DNA of 41,604 bases from a bacterium (GTDB taxonomy: Bacteria; Patescibacteriota; Patescibacteriia; Patescibacteriales; GWC2-42-12). Numbering within the stretch: the first letter of the stretch is position 1; the number at the start of each line of letters is the position of its first letter. The notes under the pieces are model-generated. The model ran no database searches. It saw only the letters and a program-made list of their open reading frames with translations, and had not been told where the DNA came from. Made by a program: the position numbers and the translations under genes. Where the stretch lies: positions 1-41,604 of the forward strand of contig JAUSEG010000022.1 in assembly GCA_030650415.1 (NCBI GenBank), in the 5' to 3' direction. Of this stretch, positions 8,607-17,327 are shown in pieces.

Positions 8607-8618
8607 ATCGTGTGTCGG

Positions 8619-10145
8619 CTATTCTGCGCTGCTTTTTCTGCAGACCAACCCAATTATCAGCCAAAAAAATAACACGCCAAAATGCAAATCCCAGAGCCAA
8701 TGATCAAAAAACATGAGAACAATCAGCGCGGCTAAAATCGCCGCCTGGCCGTTACGATGAAGTGCCCGTTTATCTTTGTCATTCCCGCGCAGGCACCCTG
8801 TTTTATTTTTCTGCGCCGAGGTCAGCACCGAGGAGCAATCCAGGCTGCCTTTATTCTCATTTTCTTGCCTACCCGAGACGCTCCCTCTCGCAATGACAAA
8901 CAGCAAGGCAACAAAAAATAATAATCCAAAAATCCCGATCTCGCTAAGCGCCAAGAGAAAGAGGTTATGCGCCGGCTGATAAAAATAACTTGGCCTGTCC
9001 GGCAGCTTCTGATTTAAAACCAGGGTGTAATTTCCTAGGCCGGCGCCGCCGAGCCAATTGCTTTTTATAATTTGCCAAGATTCTTGATATGACTCAAGCC
9101 TCTCCGCGGTTGATTTAATTTCCAGCCTGCCCTGGCCGTTAAGCCGAGCAGTGATTAAATTTTGATGCTGGCTGAATAAAACCAAGACTAGAATCGCCAT
9201 GGCTAAAATTATCTGCGCCAAATTCTTTTGTGATTTTAAATTTTTCTGCCAGATCGCCAGAGCAACCATAACCGCTAAGCCAACGGCCAGCGCCAGCCAA
9301 GCGCTCCGGGAAAAACTGAAAAACAGCCCCGCCGTAAGCGCCAACACCAAAAACCAATTTATAAATTTGAAAATTTTATCATTAAAAATTATTTGAAAAT
9401 TAAAAATTAAAAATTGAAAATTATCTATTCGTTCCCTAACAATAATTTGTCCTATCAACAAAAGTATCACCACCACTATCATCCCGCCTAGCATATTAGG
9501 GTAATCAAGACTGCCATAGGCTCTTAGCCAGCGCTCGCCAACGCCAGCCGCGCCCACCGCCTCAATCACCGATGCGCCTAAATCGGCTCCTCGATGCAGA
9601 GCTAACCCTAGCCACTTATTCGCGAACGTGGCTTGATATAAAAACTGCCAGATGCCTAAACAGGCGGATAAAAATATGCCCGTGAGCATCGAGAAAATCA
9701 GTTTTGATTTTTTATAATCGGCGCTCTGAATTAACCAGAACAAACCAACCCCTAAAATCAGCCAGCCGAGTTTATATAACGCTAAAAATTTATTCGGCGC
9801 GAACCAAGCTGAAACAGCCGAAGCTATGACTAAACCGCAAATAAACAGGCAAACCATTTTATCCCTGCCAGTTTCTTGCCCGTTTTTGTCATTTGTCATT
9901 GGCTTGTCCTCCGAAGCGCAAGCGAAGGGGGGAAATTTGCCATTAAAAAAATCAAAAAATCTATAAATAACAAATAACAGCAGAACCGACACCAGCAAGA
10001 TATCCGTCCCATATAAGCTATAGGTTCCATATTCCCACGATCCGTTATTTAACTCGCCGGCTTTAATAACCCAGCGGGTTTGCAACGGCAAAAGAAAAAC
10101 CAAGAGGTACAAACCATATTCAATTGTTTTTAATAAATATTTCAT
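8619..10145 (-). CDS. O-antigen ligase / polymerase-like membrane protein
   Basis: A 508-residue polytopic protein with about eleven to twelve hydrophobic segments. The large loop ends in the O-antigen ligase (Wzy_C/WaaL) region: LGGAGLGNYTL at ~365-375, then SYFYQPAHNLFLLALSEIG at ~385-405, where the conserved His of the family lies. Likely role: joins or polymerises lipid-linked glycans on the outer face of the membrane. Residues ~420-455 (GRQENENKGSLDCSSVLTS..., KTGCLRGNDKDKRAL) are translated from a dispersed repeat inserted in frame in a loop between the last helices. A variable-arm hairpin lies only 13 bp upstream of the start codon, and no Shine-Dalgarno is visible. Confidence 0.88.
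   Translation of the reverse strand: MKYLLKTIEYGLYLLVFLLPLQTRWVIKAGELNNGSWEYGTYSLYGTDILLVSVLLLFVIYRFFDFFNGKFPPFACASEDKPMTNDKNGQETGRDKMVCLFICGLVIASAVSAWFAPNKFLALYKLGWLILGVGLFWLIQSADYKKSKLIFSMLTGIFLSACLGIWQFLYQATFANKWLGLALHRGADLGASVIEAVGAAGVGERWLRAYGSLDYPNMLGGMIVVVILLLIGQIIVRERIDNFQFLIFNFQIIFNDKIFKFINWFLVLALTAGLFFSFSRSAWLALAVGLAVMVALAIWQKNLKSQKNLAQIILAMAILVLVLFSQHQNLITARLNGQGRLEIKSTAERLESYQESWQIIKSNWLGGAGLGNYTLVLNQKLPDRPSYFYQPAHNLFLLALSEIGIFGLLFFVALLFVIARGSVSGRQENENKGSLDCSSVLTSAQKNKTGCLRGNDKDKRALHRNGQAAILAALIVLMFFDHWLWDLHFGVLFFWLIIGLVCRKSSAE
8776..8898. repeat. In-frame dispersed repeat inside the O-antigen ligase-like gene
   Basis: Begins GTCATTCCCGCGCAGG and ends near CTCGCAATGAC, both known types of dispersed bacterial repeat. 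In its middle (8812-8845) is the CCGAGG..AGCACCGAGG motif also found beside tRNA genes at ~18464-18500 and ~35060-35100. The gene reads through in the minus frame without stops. Confidence 0.7.
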
Positions 10146-10158
10146 ACCAACTTAATTC

Positions 10159-10268
10159 GGCCGAACCCGAATTCTGATTTTGAGCGCATACGAAATTGTT
10201 TGTATTTTTCTTATAAAGAAAAATACCCAAATTTCGTCTAAGCGAGAAATCAGAATCCGGGTTCGGCC
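10159..10268 (+). repeat. Variable-arm hairpin element, copy A
   Basis: The outer arms GGCCGAACCCGAATTCTGAT (10159-10178) and its inverted copy ending at 10268 pair over ~22 bp with one A/C mismatch, which would be a G.U pair in minus-strand RNA. Inside is the conserved core: strand 1 TGAGCGCATACGAAATTG (10181-10198), apical stem GTATTTTT/AAAAATAC, strand 2 CCCAAATTTCGTCTAAGCGA (10226-10245). It lies between the nucleotidyltransferase stop (21 bp) and the O-antigen ligase-like start (13 bp). Confidence 0.85.
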
Positions 10269-10289
10269 TATTTCTACTACATCAATTAG

Positions 10290-11387
10290 TTACAACAACT
10301 CACTAATTTTCTTTAAATATCCATTCCGGTATTCCCCTCTTCTGTCGTTCAAATGCAGTTTGAGAACGCGATCGCTTACAACCACGCGCGTATCGAGATT
10401 TTTCATCTCCTGCAAATTTTTCGGCAGCCTCTTAAGCTCCAGTTTTTTAAACCATGGCTCTAATCCGCTGAAAAGTAAATCAACCAAGTCGCGATAAAAT
10501 TTTTCCGGTCCAAATCCGGCATCCCGGCGCTTAGAGGTTATCCGTTTCTCGAAATTTGGTAAACAATCATTCAGCCATCTATTGGCTAAAAGAAATTTTT
10601 CATAAATGCCGTCTTTTTCATAAATCGGCGTTAAACCGGCCAGCCAATGAATAAAATAAATATCATCATTATCAGCCCCCTTTAACAAAGGGGGGCGGGG
10701 GGGATTTATTTGTCCTCCTTCCGAAAGGGGGCTGGGGGGATTATTTTTTTTCTTCAGCATCAACGGCCTTAAATCTAACGCCTCTTCGCTCACAAAAAAA
10801 CTCAGGCAAATTTTATCCTTGCTCTTGCCCGGTTTAGGCCTTAAGCCAAAAATACCGGCTAAAATTACGCAAAAAAACCTAGTTAACCAGATTCTTCTGG
10901 CTTCGGTAATTATAAATAAATCAATATCGCCCGCCTCTTTTAAATTATGCGCGCCCATTAAATTACCGATCGCCGCCATTTTCAGCCAAGGAATAAATTT
11001 ATAAATTTTCATGAGCCTTAGGGCGCGCTTAAACTTCATATCAGTGGCGCTATAACGAGCCAATCGCGTTTCAATTATAGCGCTTCGTCCGGCTAAAAAA
11101 TAAAAACCATTTTTATATTCAATCTCAATTTGCCCCCCTTCTTTTTTGTCATTCCCGCGCAGGCGGGAATCCAGATTAATTTGCCCCCCTGACAAGGGGG
11201 GATTAGGGGGGGTTGCTGTTGTCTCCAGATCCTCCATCACTTCCATCAACTCGCACTTCACTCCCAGGCTTTGCCAGATTTCAAAAACGGTTAAAGGAAA
11301 ATCAAACATATCAAAATAGGCAACCGTTTCCACGATTGCCTCCTTTAATCTCAAAAAATTTTCCGACCGGATGTCTTTAAAACGCAT
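10290..11387 (-). CDS. Nucleotidyltransferase-fold protein with repeat-derived insertions
   Basis: Residues ~130-165 carry the Pol-beta-type nucleotidyltransferase core ([20 protein letters not shown]), with the G-x-L...N...D-x-D-L-F arrangement expected of this fold. The N-terminal ~90 residues look like a winged-helix module ([19 protein letters not shown]). Two segments come from dispersed repeats read in frame: [20 protein letters not shown] at ~62-90, and [12 protein letters not shown] with [13 protein letters not shown] at ~215-240. Removing them leaves a protein of about 310 residues. The substrate is unknown; related genes are common in CPR genomes. Upstream lies the long AT-rich hairpin at 11399-11577, whose left half overlaps the start codon region. 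Confidence 0.75.
   Translation of the reverse strand: MRFKDIRSENFLRLKEAIVETVAYFDMFDFPLTVFEIWQSLGVKCELMEVMEDLETTATPPNPPLSGGQINLDSRLRGNDKKEGGQIEIEYKNGFYFLAGRSAIIETRLARYSATDMKFKRALRLMKIYKFIPWLKMAAIGNLMGAHNLKEAGDIDLFIITEARRIWLTRFFCVILAGIFGLRPKPGKSKDKICLSFFVSEEALDLRPLMLKKKNNPPSPLSEGGQINPPRPPLLKGADNDDIYFIHWLAGLTPIYEKDGIYEKFLLANRWLNDCLPNFEKRITSKRRDAGFGPEKFYRDLVDLLFSGLEPWFKKLELKRLPKNLQEMKNLDTRVVVSDRVLKLHLNDRRGEYRNGYLKKISELL
10673..10741. repeat. CCCCCTTT..AAAGGGGG repeat pair inside the nucleotidyltransferase gene
   Basis: Two adjacent imperfect palindromes (CAGCCCCCTTTAACAAAGG... and TCCGAAAGGGGGCTGG) translated in frame as Pro/Gly-rich peptide. The same family occurs at 11131-11213, 14501-14652, 31547-31614 and 31722-31766. 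Confidence 0.8.
11131..11213. repeat. Nested repeats inside the nucleotidyltransferase gene
   Basis: The repeat GTCATTCCCGCGCAGGCGGG (11148 onward, ending near 11175) is flanked on both sides by pieces of the CCCCC..GGGGG family (11131-11142 and 11182-11213). This suggests insertion of one element into another. The whole is translated in frame ([20 protein letters not shown]). Confidence 0.75.
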
Positions 11388-11612
11388 ATGAAATTATAGC
11401 TATTTTTTCTTAAAAATATTTGATTATAGAGCGAGCATAGAAAAATTTAGGATTAAATTTAGCTTAAAATTTCTCTACAAACATTTCTTTCCCTTATTTT
11501 CATAGAAATTTTGTTAGAAATTTTAAACTAAATTCCTAAATTTTTAGTGGCGAGCGGTAATTAAATATTTTTAAGAAAATGCCCAGATTTTGTCTAAACG
11601 AAAAATTGCTTG
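11380..11612. repeat. Long AT-rich foldback, possible degenerate variable-arm hairpin (copy E)
   Basis: TTTTCTTAAAAATATTTG (from ~11405) pairs with an inverted copy ending near 11579 (21 of 22 bases), and an inner pair AAAAATTTAGGATT / CCTAAATTTTT follows. Flanking it are strings like the core strands of copies A-D: CGCATATGAAATTATAG at 11383 and CCCAGATTTTGTCTAAACGA at ~11582. The outer arms no longer pair. No gene lies in 11388-11628. Confidence 0.5.
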
Positions 11613-11628
11613 CCAGACAGGCCGCCTA

Positions 11629-12717
11629 TTATTCTAAATTCGGCTTATCAATTAAAATCGGCTCAATGCTTTTCTCGCCCTCGGTAATTTTCACCACATC
11701 TTTATCAATTTTGGCGAATTCTTTATAAGCATTATTATAATGATTAACCGTGGTGGACATGCTGACGCCCAGTTTTCTCATAAAATCATCATAACTTAAA
11801 ATATGCCGGCCTAACTTTTGTACATTGACTAATATATCTTTGGCGCTCTCTTCAATCTGCAAAGCTCTTAAACCCTGTAAAACCGTCTGCAAATAGGCTA
11901 AAAACGAAGTGGGTGAAACAATAATCACATGTCTTTCCTTAAAAGCATACTCAATTAAATCGCGCGTATTTACTTGCACGGCTCCGACTTTATTAATCAA
12001 TAAATCATAATAAATCGCCTCGGAAGGAATAAACATAAAAGCGAAATCCATGGTTTTTTCCGCCGGCTTGATATATTTTGAAGTTTCATCAATGCGCGTT
12101 TTTAAATCCAGCTTAAACAGCTTTTCCAATTTTTCCTTAGCCGCCGAGTCGCTCGTATTTAAAATCTTTTCATAATTTTCCAAGCTGAATTTTGAATCCA
12201 CCGGAATAATCTTATCCTTAACGAAGACTACGGCGTCAACGATCGTCCCGTCCTTAAAAGCATACTGCATCTGATAGGAATTTGGCGGCAGGACATTTTT
12301 TAAAGTTTCTTCTAAAAAATACTCGCCTAAAACTCCGCGCTGTTTCGGATTTTTTAAAATATCCTGCAGATTCTGCAGCTGGGCGGAAAAATTCACTACC
12401 TGCTTATTGGTTTCATCCAGCTTAGTTAATTTTTCCGTTACCTCGGTTATTAACCTGGCCGACTGGCCGGTTATGCCTTGAATAATTTTAGTCGTTTGGC
12501 TGAATTGCTCTTGATTGGCGCGATGGGTTTCCCCGAGTTTCAAATCCATCGCCCGCCTTAATTCCCGATTCTGATCAGAAAGTTGCGTTAACCGTTCCAT
12601 CATCGCTACCAGCTTATCATTATCGGGCGATGCCTTTTTTCTAAGCAGTAAAAAAATCACCCCGGCCAGGCCGGAAATTAAAATTATAAAAAATAAAATA
12701 AATAGAAAATTTAACAT
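11629..12717 (-). CDS. rmuC: DNA recombination protein RmuC homologue
   Basis: Start chosen at ATG 12717 (MLNFLFILFFIILISGLAGVI), which begins the N-terminal membrane anchor; the upstream in-frame ATG at 12753 adds 12 unlikely residues. A coiled coil follows (~30-125), then the conserved RmuC domain (GVLGEYFLEETLKNVLPPNS, VDAVVFVKDKIIPVDSKFSL, VSPTSFLAYLQTVLQGLRAL). The family has a PD-(D/E)XK nuclease-like fold and is linked to limiting sequence inversion and processing DNA at short inverted repeats. That is notable in a genome so rich in inverted repeats, although any link is inference. A TATAAT lies just 15-20 bases upstream of the start, suggesting a very short leader. Confidence 0.9.
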   Translation of the reverse strand: MLNFLFILFFIILISGLAGVIFLLLRKKASPDNDKLVAMMERLTQLSDQNRELRRAMDLKLGETHRANQEQFSQTTKIIQGITGQSARLITEVTEKLTKLDETNKQVVNFSAQLQNLQDILKNPKQRGVLGEYFLEETLKNVLPPNSYQMQYAFKDGTIVDAVVFVKDKIIPVDSKFSLENYEKILNTSDSAAKEKLEKLFKLDLKTRIDETSKYIKPAEKTMDFAFMFIPSEAIYYDLLINKVGAVQVNTRDLIEYAFKERHVIIVSPTSFLAYLQTVLQGLRALQIEESAKDILVNVQKLGRHILSYDDFMRKLGVSMSTTVNHYNNAYKEFAKIDKDVVKITEGEKSIEPILIDKPNLE

Positions 12718-12810
12718 ATGCTGCCCATAAAAATTATACTTTAACCCTACCACTTTTTTACTCCTCTGGCAAAGGGGGTATTATATGACATTACGCATTT
12801 TCCAGGCGGC

Positions 12811-12839
12811 TGGACATATAACTAATAATATGCTATGTT
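12811..12839 (+). promoter_or_regulatory. Putative promoter of the pseudopilin gene
   Basis: TGGACA, 17 bp, TATGTT. It would give a leader of about 100 bases before ATG 12949. Confidence 0.3.
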
Positions 12840-12948
12840 TTTGCTAATATCAATTAAGATGCCTGCTCTGGCTCGAGCCGGAAAAGGTTGAAAAAAACAA
12901 GGGATTTTAAACCGACCCCTATCATAATTGATTTCGGAACAAAGAATC

Positions 12949-13302
12949 ATGAAAACAAATCATAGGTTGTCTGGCTTTACCTTCGGAGAAATACTGGGGC
13001 TGACCTTACTTTTAATTTCAATCGTCGGCGTAGTTCTCGTTATTGTCGCTGGTACGATGAAGAAAGAAAGACAGAGCGTCTGTCTAAGCACCCTGAGTCG
13101 AATTAACGCGGCCAAGACTATTTTCGCCCACGAAAACGGCTTGACCAATGGCGCCAAGGTAGCGGCATCAGCCATCTACGGCGAGAGAGGATATTTCCTT
13201 CGGCCGAGCTGCCCATCAAAAGGCACCTACGACATTAAGCCGATCGGGGTCTATCCCACCTGCTCCTGCCCATGGCACATCCCCAAGGAAATCACCCAAT
13301 AA
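12949..13302 (+). CDS. Type IV pilin-like (pseudopilin) protein
   Basis: ATG at 12949 (MKTNHRLSGFTFGEILGL...) puts a short basic leader before G-FTFGE, a prepilin-peptidase site with Glu at +5, followed by the hydrophobic helix LLLISIVGVVLVIVAG. An earlier TTG start at 12928 is less likely. The mature region (CLSTLSRINAAKTIFAHENG, then SCPSKGTYDIKPIGVYPTCS) resembles the small pseudopilins of Verrucomicrobia/Planctomycetes type, with their 'C..P..GTY....G..P.CS' end and four conserved Cys. Likely role: minor pilin or type II secretion/competence pseudopilin processed by a prepilin peptidase encoded elsewhere. It is a single-gene unit with a strong terminator directly after it. The most similar family assignment was made by eye. 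Confidence 0.75.
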   Translation: MKTNHRLSGFTFGEILGLTLLLISIVGVVLVIVAGTMKKERQSVCLSTLSRINAAKTIFAHENGLTNGAKVAASAIYGERGYFLRPSCPSKGTYDIKPIGVYPTCSCPWHIPKEITQ

Positions 13303-13321
13303 GAAGGGAAAAAAATCTTCA

Positions 13322-13361
13322 AAGAGCCAGAGAAACCAATCTCCGGCTCTCTTTTTTTTAT
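13322..13361 (+). terminator. Terminator of the pseudopilin gene
   Basis: An 11-bp stem (AGAGCCAGAGA / TCTCCGGCTCT, one mismatch) is followed by eight T. Confidence 0.88.
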
Positions 13362-13395
13362 TTGACAATTAACAGTAACACCTCGCAGGACTTGA

Positions 13396-13421
13396 CTTGT
13401 TAGATAATATTATCTAACAAG
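13396..13421. promoter_or_regulatory. Perfect 26-bp palindrome, operator-like
   Basis: CTTGTTAGATAAT is followed by its exact inverted copy with no spacer. TTGACT overlaps its left edge (13392-13397), as a -35 box would. Perfect symmetry with AT-rich half-sites suits a dimeric regulator. The next gene is uvrA, 350 bp away across repeat DNA. No T-run follows, so it is not a terminator. Confidence 0.5.
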
Positions 13422-13482
13422 ACTTGCCAAAAGCGATTTTTTGCTCTACAATAAATTGCATTGTTTTAATAAACTCTCACTC

Positions 13483-13564
13483 TGTCATTGCGAAGCAATA
13501 TTTTTATATGGCTTCACTCCCCTTGTCATTGCGAAGCAATATTTTTATATGGCTTCACTCCCCT
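13483..13564. repeat. 41-bp tandem duplication
   Basis: Two exact tandem copies (13483-13523 and 13524-13564) begin TGTCATTGCGAAGCAATA and end CACTCCCCT. The sequence right after resembles the start of a third copy but continues as another repeat family (13566 on). Confidence 0.9.
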
Positions 13565-13565
13565 T

Positions 13566-13727
13566 GTCATCCCCGCGCAGGCGGGGATCCAGGAGGGAGA
13601 AGTAAAAACCTATTTTCAGCCCGTCCTCAACACTTGAAACAAATACTACATATGGGTTAGAGGAGAGAACACGTCCTTACTGCTCTCCCCTGGATTCCCG
13701 ACAGTCTGCGGCTTCGGGAATGACAAT
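13566..13727. repeat. Composite MITE-like element, copy 1
   Basis: Left end GTCATCCCCGCGCAGGCG..GATCCAGGAGGGAGAAGTAA, right end TTACTGCTCTCCCCTGGATT..CGGGAATGAC. The ends are inverted copies of each other over about 40 bp with small inner hairpins. The interior differs from the second copy at 39031-39222, while the ends match it closely. Confidence 0.75.
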
Positions 13728-13771
13728 ATTATATTAATTTTACATTTTAAGATTTACATTTTACATTTTCT

Positions 13772-16700
13772 ATGTCCAACTCCATAAAAATCAAGGGCGC
13801 CCGCGTCCACAATTTAAAAAATATTGACGTGGAGATTCCGCGCGATAAACTGGTAGTCATAACCGGCTTGTCCGGTTCGGGAAAATCGTCTTTAGCTTTT
13901 GACACTATCTACGCCGAAGGCCAACGCCGCTATGTCGAATCGCTCTCCGCTTACGCTCGGCAATTTATCGGCGTGATGGATAAGCCGGACGTTGATTCAA
14001 TCGACGGACTATCCCCGGCTATCTCCATTGATCAAAAATCCACGACTCATAATCCCCGCTCCACGGTCGGCACGATCACGGAAATTTATGATTATCTGCG
14101 CTTGCTCTACGCCCGAATCGGCCAGCCGCATTGCCATATCTGCGGCGAAAAAATCAAGCCCATGTCGCTTGATGAAATCGTCGGGCAAATCACCGCTAAT
14201 TTCTTAGGCCGTGACATAATAATTCTCGCGCCGATTATTAAAGATAAAAAAGGCGAACATAAGAGCGTTTTAACCGGCATTGAAAAAGCCGGCTACTCGC
14301 GCCTGCGTTTTGACAATCTGATTTACACCTTGCCCGAAGCCGAAGACCTGCAAGTTGATAAACAGAAAAAACATAGCGTAGAAATCGTTATCGATCGCGT
14401 TAACATATCTAAAAATAAAGAAGATCTGGCGCGCCTTAATGAAAGCGTGGAAAAAGCTCTGGAGCTGGGCAACGGCCTGGTTACGATTTTCGCGGAAACC
14501 CCCTTGATAAAGGGCCCGCCTGCTATCGCAAGCGAAGCTTTGCGGGCAGGGGCTAGGGGGATTGTATCTGCCCCCCTTGATAAAGGAGATATAGGAGATT
14601 TAAAAAAAACGGCCAAAAAAATCCCCCCCGCCCCCCTTTATCAAGGGGGCATAATCGAAACCACCTATTCAAAACTTCTGGCTTGCCCGAAATGCGGTAT
14701 TAGCCTGCCCGAGCTGGAGCCCAGAAATTTTTCTTTTAACTCGCCTCATGGCGCTTGCCCCGACTGCTCCGGCCTGGGCACCAAGCTGGAAATTGATCCT
14801 AAATTAATTATTAACCAGAATTTAACTATTGCTCAAGGCGCCATTCGCGCCTGGGCCCATAGCGCGGTCGCCGGACAGGGCTGGCTCATGAGGATTCTCG
14901 GCACGGTCGCGGGGGCTCACGGCTTTGATTTAAATACGCCGATTAAGGATTTAACCAAGGAGCAATTAAATATCGTGCTCTACGGTTCGGGCGGAAAAAA
15001 TTATAATGTTGATTACCAGAGCGAACGTTTTTCCGGCGAATTAACCACCGAGTTTGAAGGCGTAATCCCCAACCTGGAAAGGCGCTTTGCCCAAACCGAA
15101 TCCGATTATGTCCGAAAAGAAATCGAGCAGTACATGCGCGTCTTAATCTGCCCGACCTGCTTAGGCAAGCGCCTGAAGCCGGAAATTTTAGCCGTTACCG
15201 TGGCCGGCGAATCAATCCACGATGTAGTATCGAAGCCGATAGACCAAACCAAAAAATTCTGTAATGACTTATTGAATTCTTCGATCTTAACCGCGCGCGA
15301 GAAAAAAATCTCTCTGCGGCTTATAAAGGAAATCTGCTCCCGACTGGAATTTTTATCCAACGTCGGACTGGATTATCTGACTCTTGGCCGGTCGGCCAAT
15401 ACCCTATCCGGCGGCGAAGCCCAGCGCATTCGGCTGGCTACGCAAATCGGCTCGGCCTTAATGGGCGTAATCTATATTTTAGACGAGCCATCCATCGGCC
15501 TGCACCAAAGAGATAATGATAAACTAATCGGCACGCTAAAAAAACTCCGCGATTTAGGCAATACCGTAATCGTGGTAGAGCATGACGAAGCGACCATGCT
15601 GGCCGCCGATTGGTTGATTGACATCGGTCCTGGCGCGGGCGAACATGGCGGGCAAATCATCGCTCAAGGCGCGCCCGAACAAGTAAAAAAGAACCCTAAA
15701 TCTCTAACCGGCCAATACTTAAGCGGTAAAAAATCTATCGCCGCGCCCGGGAAGTATCGATCCGGCAACGGCAAAATCCTAAAAATTATCGGCGCCACCG
15801 AGCATAACTTAAAAAACCTTGATGTTGAATTCCCCTTAGGTAAATTTATCGCCATCACCGGCGTTTCCGGCTCGGGAAAATCCACTTTAATGACCGATAT
15901 TTTAGCCAACGCCCTGAACCAAAAACTTTACCGCGCTAAAGAAGCCGCGGGCAAGCATCAGGAAATCCAAGGGCTCGAACATATTGATAAAATTATTAAT
16001 ATCGATCAATCGCCAATCGGCCGGACGCCTCGTTCCAATCCCGCTACTTATACCGGCTGCTTTACGCCGATTCGCGACTTATACGCCGCCTTGCCCGAAG
16101 CCAAAATCAGAGGCTATAAAGCCGGACGATTTTCTTTTAACGTCCCGGGCGGACGCTGCGAGGCCTGCGGGGGCGACGGCACGATTAAAATTGAAATGCA
16201 ATTCTTGCCCGATATCTATGTTACCTGCGATGTCTGCCAGGGAAAAAGATATAATCGGGAAATTTTGGAAATTCATTACGGCGATCGCCGCTTAGGCGGA
16301 GCCGGCTCCTCGGCTACGCTCGGAACAAGCAAAAATATCTCGGAAGTTCTGGAAATGACCATTGAAGAAGCCATCGGTCTGTTTAAAAACATTCCGGCCA
16401 TTTACCAAAAACTGGCCACTCTGAACGAAGTCGGCTTAAGCTATGTAAAATTAGGCCAATCGGCCACTACCCTGTCCGGCGGCGAAGCGCAGAGAGTAAA
16501 ACTGGCCACGGAATTATCCCGCCGCGCCACCGGAAAAACTCTTTACATTTTGGATGAGCCGACGACGGGTTTGCATTTTGATGACATAAAAAAACTGCTT
16601 CAGGTTTTGAATCAGCTAGTCGATAAAGGCAATACGGTTTTAATAATTGAACATAATCTGGAAGTAATAAAATCCGTAGATTGGATTATTGATCTCGGAC

Positions 16701-16813
16701 CCGAAGGCGGAGATAAGGGCGGCCAGATCGTCGCCGCCGGCACGCCTAAAGAAGTGGCGAAGAATAAAAAAAGCTATACCGGGCAATATTTAAGCAAGCT
16801 ATTGAAAAAATAG
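13772..16813 (+). CDS. uvrA: Excinuclease ABC subunit A
   Basis: UvrA is the damage-recognition ATPase of nucleotide excision repair and loads UvrB. It has two ABC modules: Walker [10 protein letters not shown] (32-40) and GVSGSGKST (second half), signature sequences [12 protein letters not shown] and [12 protein letters not shown], and Walker [12 protein letters not shown] and [11 protein letters not shown]. Zinc-binding cysteines are CHICGEK (121-127), [10 protein letters not shown] and CPDCSGLG, and CEACGGDG with CDVCQGKR. At 1013 residues it is ~60-70 longer than usual. Residues ~245-295 are a Pro/Gly/Lys-rich insert ([20 protein letters not shown]) translated from dispersed repeats, just before the [13 protein letters not shown] zinc module. 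No Shine-Dalgarno: the start follows ACATTTTA-type repeats. Confidence 0.97.
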   Translation: MSNSIKIKGARVHNLKNIDVEIPRDKLVVITGLSGSGKSSLAFDTIYAEGQRRYVESLSAYARQFIGVMDKPDVDSIDGLSPAISIDQKSTTHNPRSTVGTITEIYDYLRLLYARIGQPHCHICGEKIKPMSLDEIVGQITANFLGRDIIILAPIIKDKKGEHKSVLTGIEKAGYSRLRFDNLIYTLPEAEDLQVDKQKKHSVEIVIDRVNISKNKEDLARLNESVEKALELGNGLVTIFAETPLIKGPPAIASEALRAGARGIVSAPLDKGDIGDLKKTAKKIPPAPLYQGGIIETTYSKLLACPKCGISLPELEPRNFSFNSPHGACPDCSGLGTKLEIDPKLIINQNLTIAQGAIRAWAHSAVAGQGWLMRILGTVAGAHGFDLNTPIKDLTKEQLNIVLYGSGGKNYNVDYQSERFSGELTTEFEGVIPNLERRFAQTESDYVRKEIEQYMRVLICPTCLGKRLKPEILAVTVAGESIHDVVSKPIDQTKKFCNDLLNSSILTAREKKISLRLIKEICSRLEFLSNVGLDYLTLGRSANTLSGGEAQRIRLATQIGSALMGVIYILDEPSIGLHQRDNDKLIGTLKKLRDLGNTVIVVEHDEATMLAADWLIDIGPGAGEHGGQIIAQGAPEQVKKNPKSLTGQYLSGKKSIAAPGKYRSGNGKILKIIGATEHNLKNLDVEFPLGKFIAITGVSGSGKSTLMTDILANALNQKLYRAKEAAGKHQEIQGLEHIDKIINIDQSPIGRTPRSNPATYTGCFTPIRDLYAALPEAKIRGYKAGRFSFNVPGGRCEACGGDGTIKIEMQFLPDIYVTCDVCQGKRYNREILEIHYGDRRLGGAGSSATLGTSKNISEVLEMTIEEAIGLFKNIPAIYQKLATLNEVGLSYVKLGQSATTLSGGEAQRVKLATELSRRATGKTLYILDEPTTGLHFDDIKKLLQVLNQLVDKGNTVLIIEHNLEVIKSVDWIIDLGPEGGDKGGQIVAAGTPKEVAKNKKSYTGQYLSKLLKK
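14501..14652. repeat. Repeat cluster read in frame inside uvrA
   Basis: Three members of the CCCCCTT(..)AAGGGGG family (near 14502, 14572 and 14622), plus a small GCTATCGCAAGCGAAGCTTT hairpin-like insert (14522-14541). Together they encode a ~50-residue insertion absent from typical UvrA. Confidence 0.85.
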
Positions 16814-16854
16814 CTATTATTAAATAAATATCTTCAAAAAAGCGCTTATAACGC

Positions 16855-16883
16855 TTGCCAAACCTCTTCGCTTGCTGTATATT
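16855..16883 (+). promoter_or_regulatory. Promoter of the DksA/TraR-type and lspA genes
   Basis: TTGCCA, 17 bp, TATATT. Downstream in the leader an 8-bp hairpin TATTTCCG-GCAAG-CGGAAATA (about 16899-16919) precedes the start codon by ~30 bases. Confidence 0.6.
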
Positions 16884-16949
16884 ATGGTAATAACCCGGTA
16901 TTTCCGGCAAGCGGAAATATATTTTAATTTAAAAAAAACTAGGAAAAAT

Positions 16950-17321
16950 ATGGATAAAAAAATTATAGAAAAAATTAAGAAAGATTTACTTGCCAGAAAA
17001 AAGCAGATAGTTGAAGATCTGGAGAGCTATACTAAAAATGACACTCATGAAAAAGACGAACATCATGCCAAGTTTCCGAACTATGGCGACAAAAACGATG
17101 AAAACGTCCAGGAAATTGATGAATATACTACCAATTTAGCCACGGAGAAGGTTTTAGAAGGCACTTTGCGGGATATTGATAATGCTTTAGGGAGAATTAG
17201 CAAGGGTGCTTACGGCATCTGCAAATATTGCAAGAAAGAGATCGGCGAGAAGCGTCTCTTAGCCAGGCCGGTGGCCAATACTTGCGTTGCCTGTAAGATT
17301 AAAATGCAAAAAATGGCTTAA
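16950..17321 (+). CDS. DksA/TraR-family zinc-finger protein
   Basis: ATG 16950 (MDKKIIEKIKKDLLARKKQ) follows AGGA at a good distance; upstream in-frame residues are leader DNA. The first ~85 residues are a charged coiled coil (LESYTKNDTHEKDEHHAKF...), and the C-terminus has the four-Cys zinc finger YGICKYCKKEIGEKRL with CVACK. Known relatives bind the RNA polymerase secondary channel with ppGpp (DksA) or act alone (TraR); others have less clear jobs. At 123 residues it lies between the two. Transcribed from its own promoter together with lspA, 6 bp downstream. Confidence 0.85.
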   Translation: MDKKIIEKIKKDLLARKKQIVEDLESYTKNDTHEKDEHHAKFPNYGDKNDENVQEIDEYTTNLATEKVLEGTLRDIDNALGRISKGAYGICKYCKKEIGEKRLLARPVANTCVACKIKMQKMA

Positions 17322-17327
17322 ATTATC

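Noticed and set aside
10159-10268. Variable-arm hairpins as ordinary terminators
   Set aside because: No T-run follows on either strand, stems are far longer than needed, and the inner core is conserved in sequence, not only in pairing.
13483-13564. CRISPR-like tandem repeat
   Set aside because: Two head-to-tail 41-bp copies with no spacers and no cas genes anywhere in the window.
13424-13660. 78-codon plus-strand reading frame upstream of uvrA
   Set aside because: It is a translation of tandem and dispersed repeats (CHPRAGGDPG-type peptide) with no ribosome site.
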